Source: Spirodela intermedia (Eukaryota; Streptophyta; Magnoliopsida; Alismatales; Araceae). From it: a stretch of 64,000 bases of DNA. Made by a program: the position numbers and the translations under genes. This document shows, piece after piece, positions 13,201 through 26,400 of this stretch. The notes under the pieces were generated by a model. That model was not told the DNA's origin and did no database searches. It saw nothing but the letters and a program-made list of their open reading frames with translations. Location of the stretch: NCBI GenBank assembly GCA_902729315.2, contig LR746279.1, positions 2,508,501 to 2,572,500 of the forward strand, in the 5' to 3' direction. Every line of letters begins with the position of its first letter. Position 1 is the stretch's first letter.

Positions 13201-16200
13201 CGTACTAAAGTGAACATTGAGAACAACATATATACATATATGTGTGAAACAAAAATAGAATAGAACGATTCAATATATGGCATGTCTATAAATATAATAT
13301 CTATGATACTTTAAACTAAAAATAGTTAAATTAAGTAATTAGTATAATATCAAAATTGACGGAAAATTTTCTAGCCTCTTCATCATCATTCTATCAGTGT
13401 CATCTCATTAATATGGAACCATCAAGGTGTTACTGATGCAGTGGGTTAGAGCATCTCATAGATGAGCAGCCATGTGGCAATGGGTAACCCTCATCAGGTG
13501 GAAGGAGGATCCCCTCTCACTTCTTTCTATTATGAAACTATGCATAATAAAACTTGGAAAACATTAATAAAGCCCTTAAGCATAATTTCATCTATACGAA
13601 ACCTGTATATAGTCGGGCTCTATGCTTTCTAAGCTCATGATAGCTTAGTTGACAAACGGCTTTTCATGATTGTATCAAAGCTGCCTCGGTTCTTATGTAA
13701 ACATGCTTTTATTAGTGGAAAAGACACTACTTGCAGAACTTGGAAAGTGTCTCGAAAACACCACGGCCCTTGACAGAAACCAAAAATCCTAAAGTAGACC
13801 TGCAAGTGCTCCGTTTGATGGCAGCAGTACCAGCAATACTCCCTTTTTGGGCCATTGATTGAACAGGGATTTCTCAATTTTGATATTACTGACATGATAT
13901 TACGACCTATAGAAAGAGAAATAAATGAACTTCTTCAGTCAACTACTATCTAAAAGGCACGTTATTCTTTTTTCTTATTGAATCATTTACCTTGACTTAT
14001 ATTACTTGGCATGGCACACAGCTCATGTGTCGGCGTGTTTATAATTGTTGGATCCCAATCTAGTAATCCCAAAAGGGTAGAGATCTCAATCAAGGAAAAG
14101 CCAATGGATACCACCAACATCAAGCAGTATGAAAATGAGACACTCCTGTATAATTTCTATGTCAAAAAGTTTTTCACTTTCTTGCAAGGGTTTTAGTTCA
14201 GATAGATTGGGTTTTGGGTTCCTATAAAGCTAAACAGACATCCACATGCGACTGATTATATAAAAACTTTAAGATAAAAATAACATCTGATGCATTTGAT
14301 TTCTTCTCAATCAATAACATGACCATTAAATAAATTAACAATGTATGCAGATTCCGAAACATCAAAATCTGTGCACAAGTGAATCTCAAAAAGTCTCAAT
14401 TTCGAAGTCCTGATCTCAAAGGAAAACTTTCAAGCTACCAACCACTAGTAATATGAATAAATGGTGATTTCCTCTACATTTGCAACTTCATCCTCTCACA
14501 TGATGTATTGAATAAAACCTACTAGTCTGCATCCACACTTAACTCAGACAAAGAATACTAATAAAGAAGTGACACAACAAATTAAGAAAAGAAATTAATG
14601 GAAAAAAACTAGACAAACTTCGTAGCTTTGAAGGTTTGACAAGCCAAAATAACCATAAAACTTACTAGTGGCATCAACTCTGAAGGTCCTTGGAATATGT
14701 ACAAACGGGAGGATCTGTTGAAAATATTTAACTGAGAATCACAAATACTTATGGAGGAAAAAATATTTACATGGTTGATAAAGTATATTCTCTAATCTCC
14801 AATCAAACTCTCTAGGAATCAAATGAAATACAATGTTGGAGTTGGAATGGGCCTTTGACCGATTGTGCAATTCCAATAACATGAAATAGTATAAGTTTCT
14901 CTTTCTTCATACTATGATATCTTCATTTAAAACTCAATTTGGTGCTAAGACAGAAATAATGATAAAAAACATATCCATAGTCTAGCCAGTGATTTCCGAG
15001 ATCCGGTCCTTGGTAAAGGGATTCAACATCCCACTGCCAGGAAGAATGGTAACTTGTCCTGAGGTAACACTGCCTATAAATAATGGGCTTTATCCAAAAT
15101 TGAACCCATTAAATTTTCATGTACAAATAATGAAAATAATTATATACCATGAAAAAGCACACGTAAGTATATGAACTGATCAGAGGCATATAACAAGAAT
15201 TCAGATAATGTATCAGAGTCACCCTTTTGAAAAGGAACAAAGTTCCAACCTGCCTTTTCTACTAGATCAAAATGGGTTAATCCAGATTTCAACTATGCTC
15301 CTAAGACCAACTCGGTGATATTGTCCACAGCCTCTTCCAACCATAACCAATAAAGAAACATGAAACTTAAAAACTAGCTAAAGCATACAATAGGCACAAA
15401 CAAGGTCGATTCAATTAACTATCACGAATAGCTGATGTATCTTGATTCATCAGTACCTGGACCTAAGGACAGTGCCGTCCAGATAAAAGTCAAAGAAAAG
15501 TTATGTAGATGGTGGAGAGAGTAGGAAATGGGACCAGAACTCAGGAAAAACAGTCTTGACGCACAATAGATTGCGATAGTCTGATCGAGTTGACCTAAGG
15601 ACAATCTAATAGAGATAGATTGCGCTATTCTTAGTATACAAAGTCTTGACATACAAAGGATAATTGCTTCAACCTTGATGGGAAAGCTCAAGTATTGGAT
15701 AAATGGTGGACTAAGATAATCTTGCTAATGAGGATACTTCTAAGGTTAACTAATTGTCAATAGAGGAACTCAGGAAAAAATACATTGAAAAGCTGAAAGA
15801 TTTACTTAGCTCTCTCACTAAGATTTTTAGTATAAGTTAATTGGCTCAAAGTGGTAAGTATCTTATTTCTAATTTCGATAAAGCTTCCGAGTCTGTCCAC
15901 CCCAAATCATAAGCCTTGACTATGGTTCCACCGACCATATAATCCGATATTGAAATTAATTTGATCAGTAGATGCGTGACTTTGGAATTAAATTTTTTTT
16001 GTAGATTATGGATCAGCTGTCTAGATTTTTGGTCATGGCAACATTAAAGATGTCTGTCCACCCCAAGTTACTCTTGCTCTCTCATTACATGATGCCCAAT
16101 GTGTTCTTAAATAATCAATTCTGTACTTCAAAAAGAACAAAGGGACGATGATAAGGAAAGGGATGGTTTGTACTATCTTGAACAAAACTAAAGGTGAATA

Positions 16201-19200
16201 GATGAGCAAAATCAATTGTTGATATACTTGTCCAATTGCACATCCTTCTCTTCAGAAAAATTCAAAATGACTTCATCATTGAAGACCTGGTCATCTTTTC
16301 AGACTCGTTGAACTATGTTGCCATCAGTCTTTTAGAACATTTCAAGTGATGTTGCACTGTGATGTACGTTAGCTAGCAAAACAACATTGTGCCCATTTCC
16401 CTTTGAGTTTAATAAAATCATCAAAGCTTTTCTTCCTGATTTCGTTTGATGTTTGGTGACGATTCGAAATTCCCAAAATTACTGGTGCTAAGAGGCTTGG
16501 CTCGTTGGTTAAAAATGATTATACTCATTTACTTGATTGTATCTTATGAAAGAAAAATCTGATGTGAACGAAATTATTCAGTGTTCCATACTATGGTCCA
16601 AAAACTTAGTTCGGAAACGAACTAAGAAGGCTTGATCTAATAATGGGAATGAGTATTTGAACTAGTTTCCAACTTCTTTTTTTCAATAACAAGGAAAAGT
16701 TCATGAACCCTTATCTGTGTTGACACTCCCCAAAAGAATGGGGTTGGCAAATGGAAAAATAGACATCTTAGAATTAATATAAATAAATTTTTCTTTCCGT
16801 AATATATATTCTTCTCATTAATTAGATCTGTTAGAGATTTCCTTGGAAGTCTGTTTTTCTGTTTCTCTTCTTTGCTTTGTATTTTTTTGGTAAGCCCTTT
16901 CTAGGCGTGCTTCATGTACGACCTCTAAAAATGGTGGGAGAATTTTCCTGGCCCTACATATATTGCCAAATTTACATTTCGTTAAACGGAAGAATAATAA
17001 TTTCTTTCTTCAAGGCAATATTAACATTAGTATGAATGAACTGGAGGCTATAATAAAATTATCATGTCAGACAGGACAGACTAGTACCACTACTGCAATT
17101 AGAATAAATGGCCGAGGTACTGTAAATCAAAGGAACAACAAGAGCAACAAGACATTCATTCGCTGACTTCATGTCATGGAAACAATACATAATATGACAT
17201 CAGCAGACACCAGGATGTCCTCGCCATTTGAAAATAACTTTGATAAATAAAAAAGTTAATACAAATTTCTAACAGTAAGGGCTTGTTGGTCAGAGCCCTT
17301 AGAAATGAAGACCGCAAAGTCCTGGAAACTTTTTACTGGCTTAAAAACGGTAAAAGTCAGATAACGGCTGAATTATCAACCTGCAATCCGATCCTCCAAT
17401 CTATCTATCACATGAAGGCAAACTCACCCATCATTTAGAAGCATCTCACCCCAGACCTAGTTCTAATCACTAGAAATAAGGTAATTAGGGAACCAAACCC
17501 AGCTCAGTTGGAAGCCTAACAACGTGAAAATAAACTAATCAAACTCAATTTTACAATGAAACAGGGAATGATGCATGGAAGTAAACTCATCTGATTTGCA
17601 CTATGGAAGAAGCTTTAAGATAAATGGAAATATACTTGAACTTGAGAAGTAAGACAGAAAATCTACTTGTGGAGGGAAAGTGTACGTACTGCCCAAATCG
17701 AATTATGTCACCGACATGCACTTCAGTATATGATTTTTTCCTGATCTGACAAGTCATAAAATACATAACTGATCAACCTTCAAAAACAGCTACAAATAAC
17801 TTAGCATAACAAAGCAAAGGCATATTGAGAACGATTCAACTACTAATTTTTCATCCAATCTACTTTTAAATCATTGAAATAAGAAATCACTAAAAAGCTA
17901 AAGACAAATCACAACAACATGCTCTCACCAACTGACAAAACGATAAAGTGTAACCTCTACAATGACAAAAAAAGTAGTCAAAAGACAAATATCTCGCTTA
18001 CTTTTGCTATGTTCGCACAATTTTCAAGCTATATAGTCGAGGTTACAAAGCAAATTGAGACATCTTATGTATTTCACATTGGATCCATCAGGAAAAGAGT
18101 TTTGCTTGTAGTGAATAGAGAAACACTTTACTAAAGCCACAGTTCAAAGTCAAGTACATATGTTCTCATGCTATTTGCTTTTTCTATGGCAAAGCAAATA
18201 AAATTATACACAACCATTTGAATTTCAAGTTGAATAATTGAATGAGACAAAGATGGTCAATGCCACACTTGATATTGCCTCGTTTTGAGAATCGAAAAAT
18301 CCAGCCACAATCTTCACCAAGTACACATGTTTTGGAGATCTAATCCATAGTGTTGAGTTATTGATCAAATCCATGACAAATATATTCACCTACTGCTTAT
18401 GGGCTAAAAGATTCTAGGTCAATCATGGTAGGAAGGCTTGTGCCTAATGGAACTTATTAAATGTGTTGCTACTCCAACACAAGTTTTAGGGTATCTCCAA
18501 GGCGGCAAAGTGACCCAGATATGAATGCACTGCGGAAACTATTTTTAAAAATAGAATTGCAATTAGTTCCATGAAGTCCATTTAAAATGGCTGTTTTATG
18601 CTAGTTGTTTTCTTTACACTATAGCACAATTTTTTTTGTAATTGACGAAATCTTGATATGAATATATATTAGCTTTAGTATTTGTACATGTATGAACCTG
18701 TTTTATTAAGTATATCTAACCCTTGGTATTACCTTGTATAGGCAAATGTCTAAGTGAACCATATTGTTGTTTGCATCACTCATCATAGAAATCTTACACA
18801 GCCTCAATACCAAACTGCATATCATTTTACTTATAGTATTTACTTCAGTTCACCATCAAATTCCCTAAACGAAATAAACACAACACCAACTTAAGCAATG
18901 TATCAGTTCCAACTGACATTCATCCCAAGAGCCAAGAAAAGTAAAATTTCATGGAATATGACATGAACCATGCACGTCCATACCTGATTCTTGTTGACAA
19001 AGGTACCATGTGTACTCCCAAGGTCATAAATGAAAGCTTCACTATCTTTTCTAAATTGAAGCACTGGTGAAAGGGAAAGACAATTAGAGTCACGATGTAA
19101 AAACCAAAATAACTGGTCTTCTAACATGAAAACAAGACTAATGATGGCGCAATCCATGATTATATAAAGATTGACTTCAAAAGTTGTTGAAGTTACCAGA

Positions 19201-22200
19201 TTTTTATTTTATTTTTATGGTTATTGTTGAACAACAGTGAAGGAAACGAGAGGATGGGCAGAGTGGCTGCAGTAGATATGTTTTCATCCTAAAGAGCCCC
19301 TTTCTCAATACTTATATATCAGGCTAAAACACAGGCACAATTAAATCGAGAACCCTGACAAGAGTGAAGTAGCATTTATACCTTAATAGTAGCAACTGTA
19401 GCCTAACAGACCTTTTACAGTTATACACAATATTTACTTTGTTAGCTGGCAATACAAATTTACCACAACATAAAGCAATATGCTAACCCATAATGCTACA
19501 TTGATGCTTCTTCAAATTTAAGCTGGGACAAAATACCTTCAAAGATATTGAAACTAATGAGAATTCCTATGGAAGACTAATACTAAGGAGGGTAAAAGAA
19601 ACTTCCAAAGGGCAAAAATACCTATTGAAGGGAAAAGTAAGAATTTCAATAGAGTTACTAAGCTAAAGAAGAGGATGGTAAGTACTTCAGGCTAGAAAAG
19701 AAATCCTTACAAAATGAAAGACTTCCTACTGAAAACCATTCGATGAATATGGAAAATGAGATAAACTGTAAGATAAAATTTGTAAAACAAAACTTGAGGA
19801 TTGTTGAGTTATCATCAAGAGGATTGAAGATGTCAGAAGGAATACGAAGGAACAACAGTAAAATAGGACACTACTATAGGATTTAAGTGTGGAAAGTAAA
19901 ATAACTAGAGCTAGTTTAGCCGATCAAACTTTCTGATGCTATTGAAAAAGTAAAGTTTTTAAACTAAGATATAAAGATCAATTGATCTGATTATAGGAGA
20001 GTGTATTACTAGAGCCAATGTTATACTACAATGAACAATAACAGGCTAAGAGAACAAAAAGGACTACATGGAATACATAGACAACACAAGTACACACCTG
20101 CATGAAATCGAGAAATAGTTGGATGTTCAAGCACAAAATCGCATAGATCTACCCGTCCAAACATGTATGCTCCTTTTTCTGACCTGAAAATAATATACAA
20201 CAAACTTGACCATTATTAACATACCTATAGAGGAAACTGAGTATGCCATTCCAAACCTACAAGAATCTGCTTACGCTCAAACACTAAATTGGAGATCTAT
20301 ATAACATCTTCGTAATAGTAACCGTATAACCTTTAGACCTTTACAAAGTCCATCCAAGGCAAATATTTAGACCATAGAACAAAGTCGAATAAAATGTTTT
20401 CTTATAAAGTCTCAAATTATTCTTGGATTTTTCTCTTCCATTCATTAAATTTCTCAGGAGCGCATGGCGAATAGATCCAAGGTCTTTAATCGAAAATTCG
20501 GAATCAGTCCCAATTAAATAGTTCTGAGGCAAAGATTCTATTTTAGTATTCTATAATTTCACATCCCTCTTAATGGCTCTGTGATGTTTGCTTCCTGTGT
20601 TCCTCAACCAGCCTCACAAACCCTATAAAAACGATGAGTATAGCCCTTAATTGTCAACGAAGATCACCATGGCAAGATCCCCTGAGTAAGCAACCTCTCC
20701 CAAACCTTTACTAATGCCAGTCTACTTCTGTTGTATCTCTATGTAGATCTGACTGGGAACTCAAATATTATATCGTTTAAGAGGAAGATCTAACTAGGTC
20801 CTGACCGCTACTTTTGAGATGCATTTTTGGCACAGTTTACCCGCCTCAGTCTGCTAATGGCAGTGCCACAATTTTTTCTCATTCCCAGTTCAATCTAAGA
20901 ATCAAACTGTGATGTTACTCGTATGCCAAAAACTGTTCTGATCATGACAAAGACTGGATACCTTCCTCCAACTTTGGTCAGGTCACTAATCTTGCTCCTC
21001 GACTCTAAGAAAAGCAAAGCAATTCAATCTAACATTACTTAGGCCTAACATGCTCTTTCCTATTTGAAAAAGAGAATAGATACAAATTCAAAATATAGAA
21101 GAATTCTATATTGGGTGTGCTTTATAGGCGTCAGCTTAATAAAAATGAAAATAGGAATTTCCGACTAAAACAGGGTGACACAATTTTCTCAATCTTTACA
21201 GAGACTACTTACAGTTTCCGAGAGATTATGGAATATTAAATTTAAGGGCTCAAGTTATTAAAAATATCACATCAACTCAATGTCAATGGCGTCCACAGAT
21301 ACACCAAAGGAGCGAATTTTTTTCAGTAACTCTGTTCAGTGTAGAGATGTCAGTGAAAAAATCCAGTATGAGAAAATTTTTGTGGATTTATATGTTTAAC
21401 TGTAATGGCTAATGCTTGGAACATTTTCTGATCACGTTTAGATAATTTAGAAGCTGGGCATTATCACTTGTCAATGCACATAAAAAGGGACTTCCAAAAC
21501 TCTCGATGATGTTCTCCCAGAGATTGGTTGAGTCAAAATGGGTGAAAGAAAGCTTCCTGTTGCAACAGATCATGATGATGATCGACTCTGGTGGATGACT
21601 CACACGTCTAGTTGTCCGATGATCGAGCCGTCCTTGAGGATTTCAAAGTGGAAAGGGTTCCCCGGAGGCTCACTCCATGGTGGAATCACGTAGGGGACTG
21701 TCAGCTGGTTCGGAGGTGCCGACCGAGCTGAATTCTTACTTGTCGTCGGCTTTTCCAGGACTTCCTTCCCTTCGGACACCTCTGCGGCTGGGGCACAGGC
21801 CTGCTCTGACTCTTCCTGCTGCCGGCCGCTAACCTGTGCTTCCTCAGGGGAGATCACTCCCGTGGCCGCGGGTACACCATTAAGGTTGGAGCTCAAATTA
21901 GGAGGAGGATTTGGAATCCTTGGAGGGGGAGGTCCCATGGGGACCTTGATTCCGTCTTGCGGGACGCCGGGCTGCTTCGGCTCCGCTATTCCTCCGTCTC
22001 CAAACTGCGGTTCCTCCGGTTGATCACCATCAGCTTTGGAGCTTGAAACCAGTGGAGGAATTAATGACCTCGGAGGGGTTGGTCCCATGGGAAACTTCAC
22101 TCCTTCCAGTGGAGCACCGGCCTGCTCTACCTCTTTTTGCTGCCGGCTTCCGGCATATGCTTCATCAGAGGATGACTCTCTGGCGGCAGCGGGTTCACCA

Positions 22201-22271
22201 TTACCGTTGGAGCTTGAGCCAGGATGAGGATTCTGCTTCCTCGGAGGAGGAGGTCCCATGGGGACTTTCAT
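7237..22271 (-). CDS. FHA-domain protein, kanadaptin (SLC4A1AP-like) family, 838 aa, 12 exons
   Basis: Exons on the minus strand: 22271-21604, 20183-20098, 19063-18984, 17745-17690, 14714-14666, 13127-12978, 12631-12536, 10440-10327, 10220-10090, 9208-8973, 8242-7442 and 7286-7237; all introns are GT-AG. The protein opens with a proline-rich region of three PMGPxPPR-headed repeats (1 to about 168). An FHA phosphothreonine-binding domain follows (about 205-310), with FGR, HPTISRFHA and GSTHGTFVN carrying the usual Gly-Arg, Ser..His and Asn residues. Next come charged helical segments (GGLTQGQQTQIARNEQR, DAYMTGLSSQL), the motif DAVALLLKH, a Lys-rich run and the C terminus GQSGDGRTSLNDRLGY. This order matches the plant kanadaptin-like family (Arabidopsis At5g38840 type). 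The human relative is nuclear and FHA-bearing; the plant role is not established. Exon 5 is a 49-nt microexon. Intron 4 is about 3 kb. It lies head-to-head with the NMNAT gene. Confidence 0.92.
11957..12056. repeat. Short repeats of GGGCCAAGTTTCCTTAGC in an FHA-gene intron
   Basis: ATTGGGCCAAGTTTCCTTAG occurs at about 11997 and 12032, and a shorter form (GGCCAAGTTTCTTAGC) at about 11957. The array lies in the intron between exons 7 and 8. The surrounding 11350-12110 has a TATTTAATGGCC stretch and looks like a decayed transposon or LTR piece, but I could not find matching termini. Confidence 0.5.
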
Positions 22272-22429
22272 TTCTTCCTGCAGGGCTTTCCACAGAGAGA
22301 GAGGGATGGAGGGAGAAAGAAAGAGAGGGAGGAGAGAGTGGCGGTGAAGGGGGAATTCTCGCCCATTTCGTCGGTTTGCAATCGGGTTCGGATCTTCATA
22401 CCCGAACCGTTAAAGATGGCTTTTGATCC

Positions 22430-23170
22430 GAGCTATGATCCGATAAAGCTGATAAATTTATTGACCCAGAAATTATTTTCAATAATTTACAAGAAAATAG
22501 ATTCAATGAAAAAATATTTTTAAAAATAAAATCCCGATTTATTTTATTTTTTAATTAAAGTCTCGGATAAGTCGTCTTTATTGATCCGTTTTCGTCGTAA
22601 AATTGTTCATAAGTCACCTCTTATTTTCCTTTCTGTCATAAAGACCTCTAAACATTTTTGTACCCCTGTTAGATGAAAATAACAGGGCATAACTGATAGT
22701 TAAAACGATAAAAAATCAAGATTTATGGTCCGATAACCCCGATGAATTTATTTACCCACAAATTATTTTCATAATCAAATTATGAGGGAAAATAATTGAT
22801 ATTTATTTATTTTTAAAATATAAAATAAAATCTACTAGTTAATTTTGAATTAAAGTCCCGGATAAGTTGCTGGCTTCTCAAACCTAACCTATAGATCTAT
22901 TTTCTGTTCGCCACAAATTAGTTAAAATTGTTCATAAGTCTTCTCTGATTTGCCTTCCTATCATAACCTCAAAATACGGAGCGAAGTGACGGAGTTAACA
23001 CGGCTACAAATCACCCACCCACCACTAATTAGTTAAAATTGTTCACGAATCCTCTGTTATATGCTTTTCTGTCATAAATACCTCAAAACATTTCTGAACT
23101 CTTATAGGTGGAAAAGTACAGGGGCATAATCACTGAGTTAGCATGACCAAAAATCAAGAGTAAAATAATA
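22430..23170. repeat. About 2.5 copies of a ~300-bp tandem repeat in the divergent promoter
   Basis: Copy 1 (about 22430-22727) and copy 2 (about 22728-23005) share, in order, a GATCCGATAA..GATAAATTTATT-type start, a CAAATTATTTTCA-like run, TTAAAGTC.CGGATAAGT, AAAATTGTTCATAAGTC and CTGTCATAA..CCTC. A partial third copy (about 23006-23170) begins near TAATTAGTTAAAATTGTTCA and ends with AAAAATCAAGA, as copy 1 does. Copies are clearly diverged and have indels. No protein is encoded. Confidence 0.75.
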
Positions 23171-23259
23171 GGGGGACTTTCAAGTAATTCAACGTAAATG
23201 TTCGGTACCTTAAGTAGAAAGGAATCACCCACAGACGAAGATGCTCTACGGATTTCTCG

Positions 23260-23279
23260 CCGCCGGTGATCACCGGCGG
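23260..23279. promoter_or_regulatory. 20-bp perfect palindrome upstream of the NMNAT start
   Basis: The sequence CCGCCGGTGATCACCGGCGG is its own reverse complement over all 20 bases. It lies about 155 bp upstream of the NMNAT ATG, in the GC-rich leader/proximal promoter. In RNA it could form a tight stem with little or no loop; in DNA it could be a dimeric protein site. Function is unknown. Confidence 0.6.
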
Positions 23280-23433
23280 AAAGATCTTGTGGTGCCCCTC
23301 CGGTGGGCTCCGGAGGCTGATGAACAGGTGATTCGTTCTTCCCAATGTGGCCGGCGATCGGCGGGGGAGAGGGAATTTGGGTTAGATTCCCGCAATAGGA
23401 GCAGAGATTCTGCAGCTGGCGGTTGTCGATGAT

Positions 23434-26400
23434 ATGGATGTCCCCCTTCCAACGACGAAGCTCACCTTTCCCCCATCGCCACTGCCGGTGTGTGGATCGT
23501 CGGAGGGACTGGACGGCCCGTCGGTTGATGCCCCTGTCCGGTGAGTTGCCGTTAGTAGGAAATACGTCCTTCTTAAAGTCGTCGCTTTACATTGAATTGG
23601 CCATTGTTCGTCAGATTGGATGCGAGTAAGCCAGTCTTCCTCTCTTTGAAAGAAGAGGTGCCTCCAGTTCTGCTTGTGCTTCTATCAGTTTTTTTCTTCT
23701 CCGTATTATCCTCTCTGTTGGGTTAATAATTTTTTTGTGAGGAACTTCTGAACTCAATCACTTGCTTCCGTTATTTAGCAGTTTTCTAATGATGTCCATC
23801 TTGTAGAATGTACCCATTTTGTCTGATTTTTTTCATCTTACTGATGATGCTGCTTTCCTGACTTCAATGCGGAACTCAGGAATCCAGTGTGTGTTGTCTT
23901 GGTGTCAACAGGAAGCTTCAATCCTCCAACCTATATGCACTTGAGAATGTTTGGTACGTTCAAATGTATTATTTATATTTTTTATGTCCATTAAAAAATT
24001 GCCTGATTATGAGGACAACATTGACGGGGTGAGACAGTTATGCTGTACCGCATAAGTTGGGCAACATAAGATACATTCTCAAAAAAAATCACGTGCGGTG
24101 CATTGTTGCGTGTCATGCTGTATCATGTCTTTTTCAGTCGTTGGGTAGTTGGGGCCGAAAAGGGGTTTACGATTCTCTAGCTAGTTGAGATTCCTGGGGG
24201 AGATGGAGGTGGGTCCATTGCATTCTTGAAAGAGCGAACAAGATTTAGAAGTCTTGTTGTATCATTCGAGAAGAATGCTTGAAATTAAAGCTTCTCCAGA
24301 GATGTCTGAAGGAAAGTTTCCTGCATCGTGTCCATTTGAATAATCCACACATGTCTCTGCAGTTGTGAAAATGATCTGCATATTCCTATCAGTACAGGTT
24401 TCTATAAAGTGTAGCTATGTCTAGGTGCTTGGTAAGTTTCTTCTGATCATTAATAAGTCGCTGTTGTAAAAGTCTTTTACAACTGAGTTTTATACTTTTT
24501 GGAGTTTCTTTCATACCAAAGTAACCAACATTGATTCGAATGAGTAGCGTGGAAGCTCTACAGTTTTTTTCGCCATGTTACTTGTATCTTTATACAGTGC
24601 ATGGTTAAGATAACTTTTGACAAAAGAGGGCCTCTCAAAAGTTTAATCAAATAAATTAGCTTCCATAAAAGGTACTTTTTCTGTAGTAAAAAGGGTACCA
24701 AGCCTACAAGAATAGACCAAATGCTCCTACTGTTTGATTTATGTTTTGAAGCTAAAAGGTAGTCACCTTTTCCGAGAAACAGTTATAATTATAACATATG
24801 AAAGGGAATGAATGTTCATTATTGCTTGGCCATCTGCAGGCGCTACTGATAAAGACTTGTGCTAATTTTAGTCTTTTTTTTCTTGTATTTACTAGAATTG
24901 GCAAGGGATGCTCTAAATTCAGATGGGTTTTTTGTTGTTGGAGGCTACATGTCACCTGTGAATGATTCATACAAAAAGAAGGTACTTATTTATGTAATGT
25001 TTAATGAATATGCATACATGAAACATTTAACGAAACTCATACATGGATTTGGGTGATGAATACATTCTCTATCGATGTTTTCCATCCTAAAGATATGTGC
25101 AACATCCATTGTCCCATAGCCGGTAAGATATGTTCAACATCCATGTGCCCATGGCATCATATAACGATTGCCTTGTTGTAGTTAATGCCTAAAAGCTTTC
25201 CTGTAACTAGATAGATCGTCAACTTCTGGTCTCCTTTTACCCCTTAAAGTTATACTGTTAAAGAACCAGGCTGGCCAATCAAAATGGACTACTATGAGCA
25301 CAGGGATTGAAGCCCCCCAAAATTCTGCCAGGCCCATATCAACTAACGTGCAAAATGGAGTCGAATCACTAAAAATATTCTTAAATTCGTAATTTTTCAT
25401 GTCTAGCACCTGAATGGCCCATATATTTAACCACATGATTTCATTTGTCCCAGTCGAAAGGAAAAAGGAAAGTATCACATCATGTAGATTTTTAATTTAA
25501 ATGGGAAAGAGAGAAATGTAATTTTTATTTTTGTTAGTTAAAAGAGTTTTTGGGTCGTAATGTTTATATTTCGATTTTTTTAGGTAACCTTTGTTCCGTC
25601 TCATTAGAGTCTTGCAAATTCATTTCATTTCTTAGATCTAGAGACGATTTGTTACAATATCACCTCTTGGACTTTTTCTTTCTTGTGAATTTCCACAGTA
25701 TTTGTACATATGGCCAAAAAACCTTTTTTTTCAAACCTGACTCTCTTTTAATCAAATTATCAATATTGGAAATCTTAGATTATCTTCGTGTTAATAATAT
25801 GGGGTGAGACTGTGTTTTGAAAAATGTTGAAGTTCAGCTCTCAAAATGTCTCATTATTCATTGAAGACGAAAATACCTATAGGAGGACCTGCTGAGACCT
25901 AGAAGAGAGACACCATCTTCTTGGGGCCATTGAGTTTTCCGTACTTCATTTGAGTCTATGTTGCATTTTTACGGAGAACTCCTGAAAGATAATATATGAT
26001 AGAACGCCCCTACAGTTATTTTTTTTTACACTTCCTACAGTTAGGAACTTGGAGCTGAGACACATATCAAAAGCAGGAGTAGGAACGGTGACGGGTTTGA
26101 GTGGAGAATCTTTTAAACTTGTAGTTCAATTTCGATAGGAAGTTCAAGCATCATATGATGGCTAAGCTTCGACATTGTAACAAATTGGCTCTAGATCTAA
26201 GGTCAAGAGATTGAGCTTCTGTCTGAGCGTCCAGTGAGGTTATTGGAGTCGTTTGCAAAGTTTCTCCAGATACGTAGAGGTCTTTGATGAGATTTTACCT
26301 ACCAATTGTGGATATATGGTAGTTTTCCTCCACAGTGTTTCCTTTTTTGGGCTAGGTTCACCATCCGAACATACTGGGCCTACTTGTAAGGTTGAGACGT

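Larger units (their letters stand above)
22272..23433. promoter_or_regulatory. Divergent intergenic region between the FHA gene and NMNAT
   Basis: The two start codons point away from each other across 1,162 bp, so both promoters and leaders must fit here unless they are leaderless or overlap. The FHA side (22272 to about 22430) is GA-rich in the plus strand. The middle (about 22430-23170) is AT-rich and consists of tandem-repeat copies. The NMNAT side (23230-23433) is GC-rich and looks like a 5' leader. I could not place TATA boxes with confidence because the middle is generally AT-rich. Confidence 0.6.

Noticed and set aside
13430-13515. tRNA-like string (GGGTTAGAGCATC...) in an FHA-gene intron
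   Set aside because: No proper B box, no acceptor-stem pairing and no anticodon arm that I could fold.
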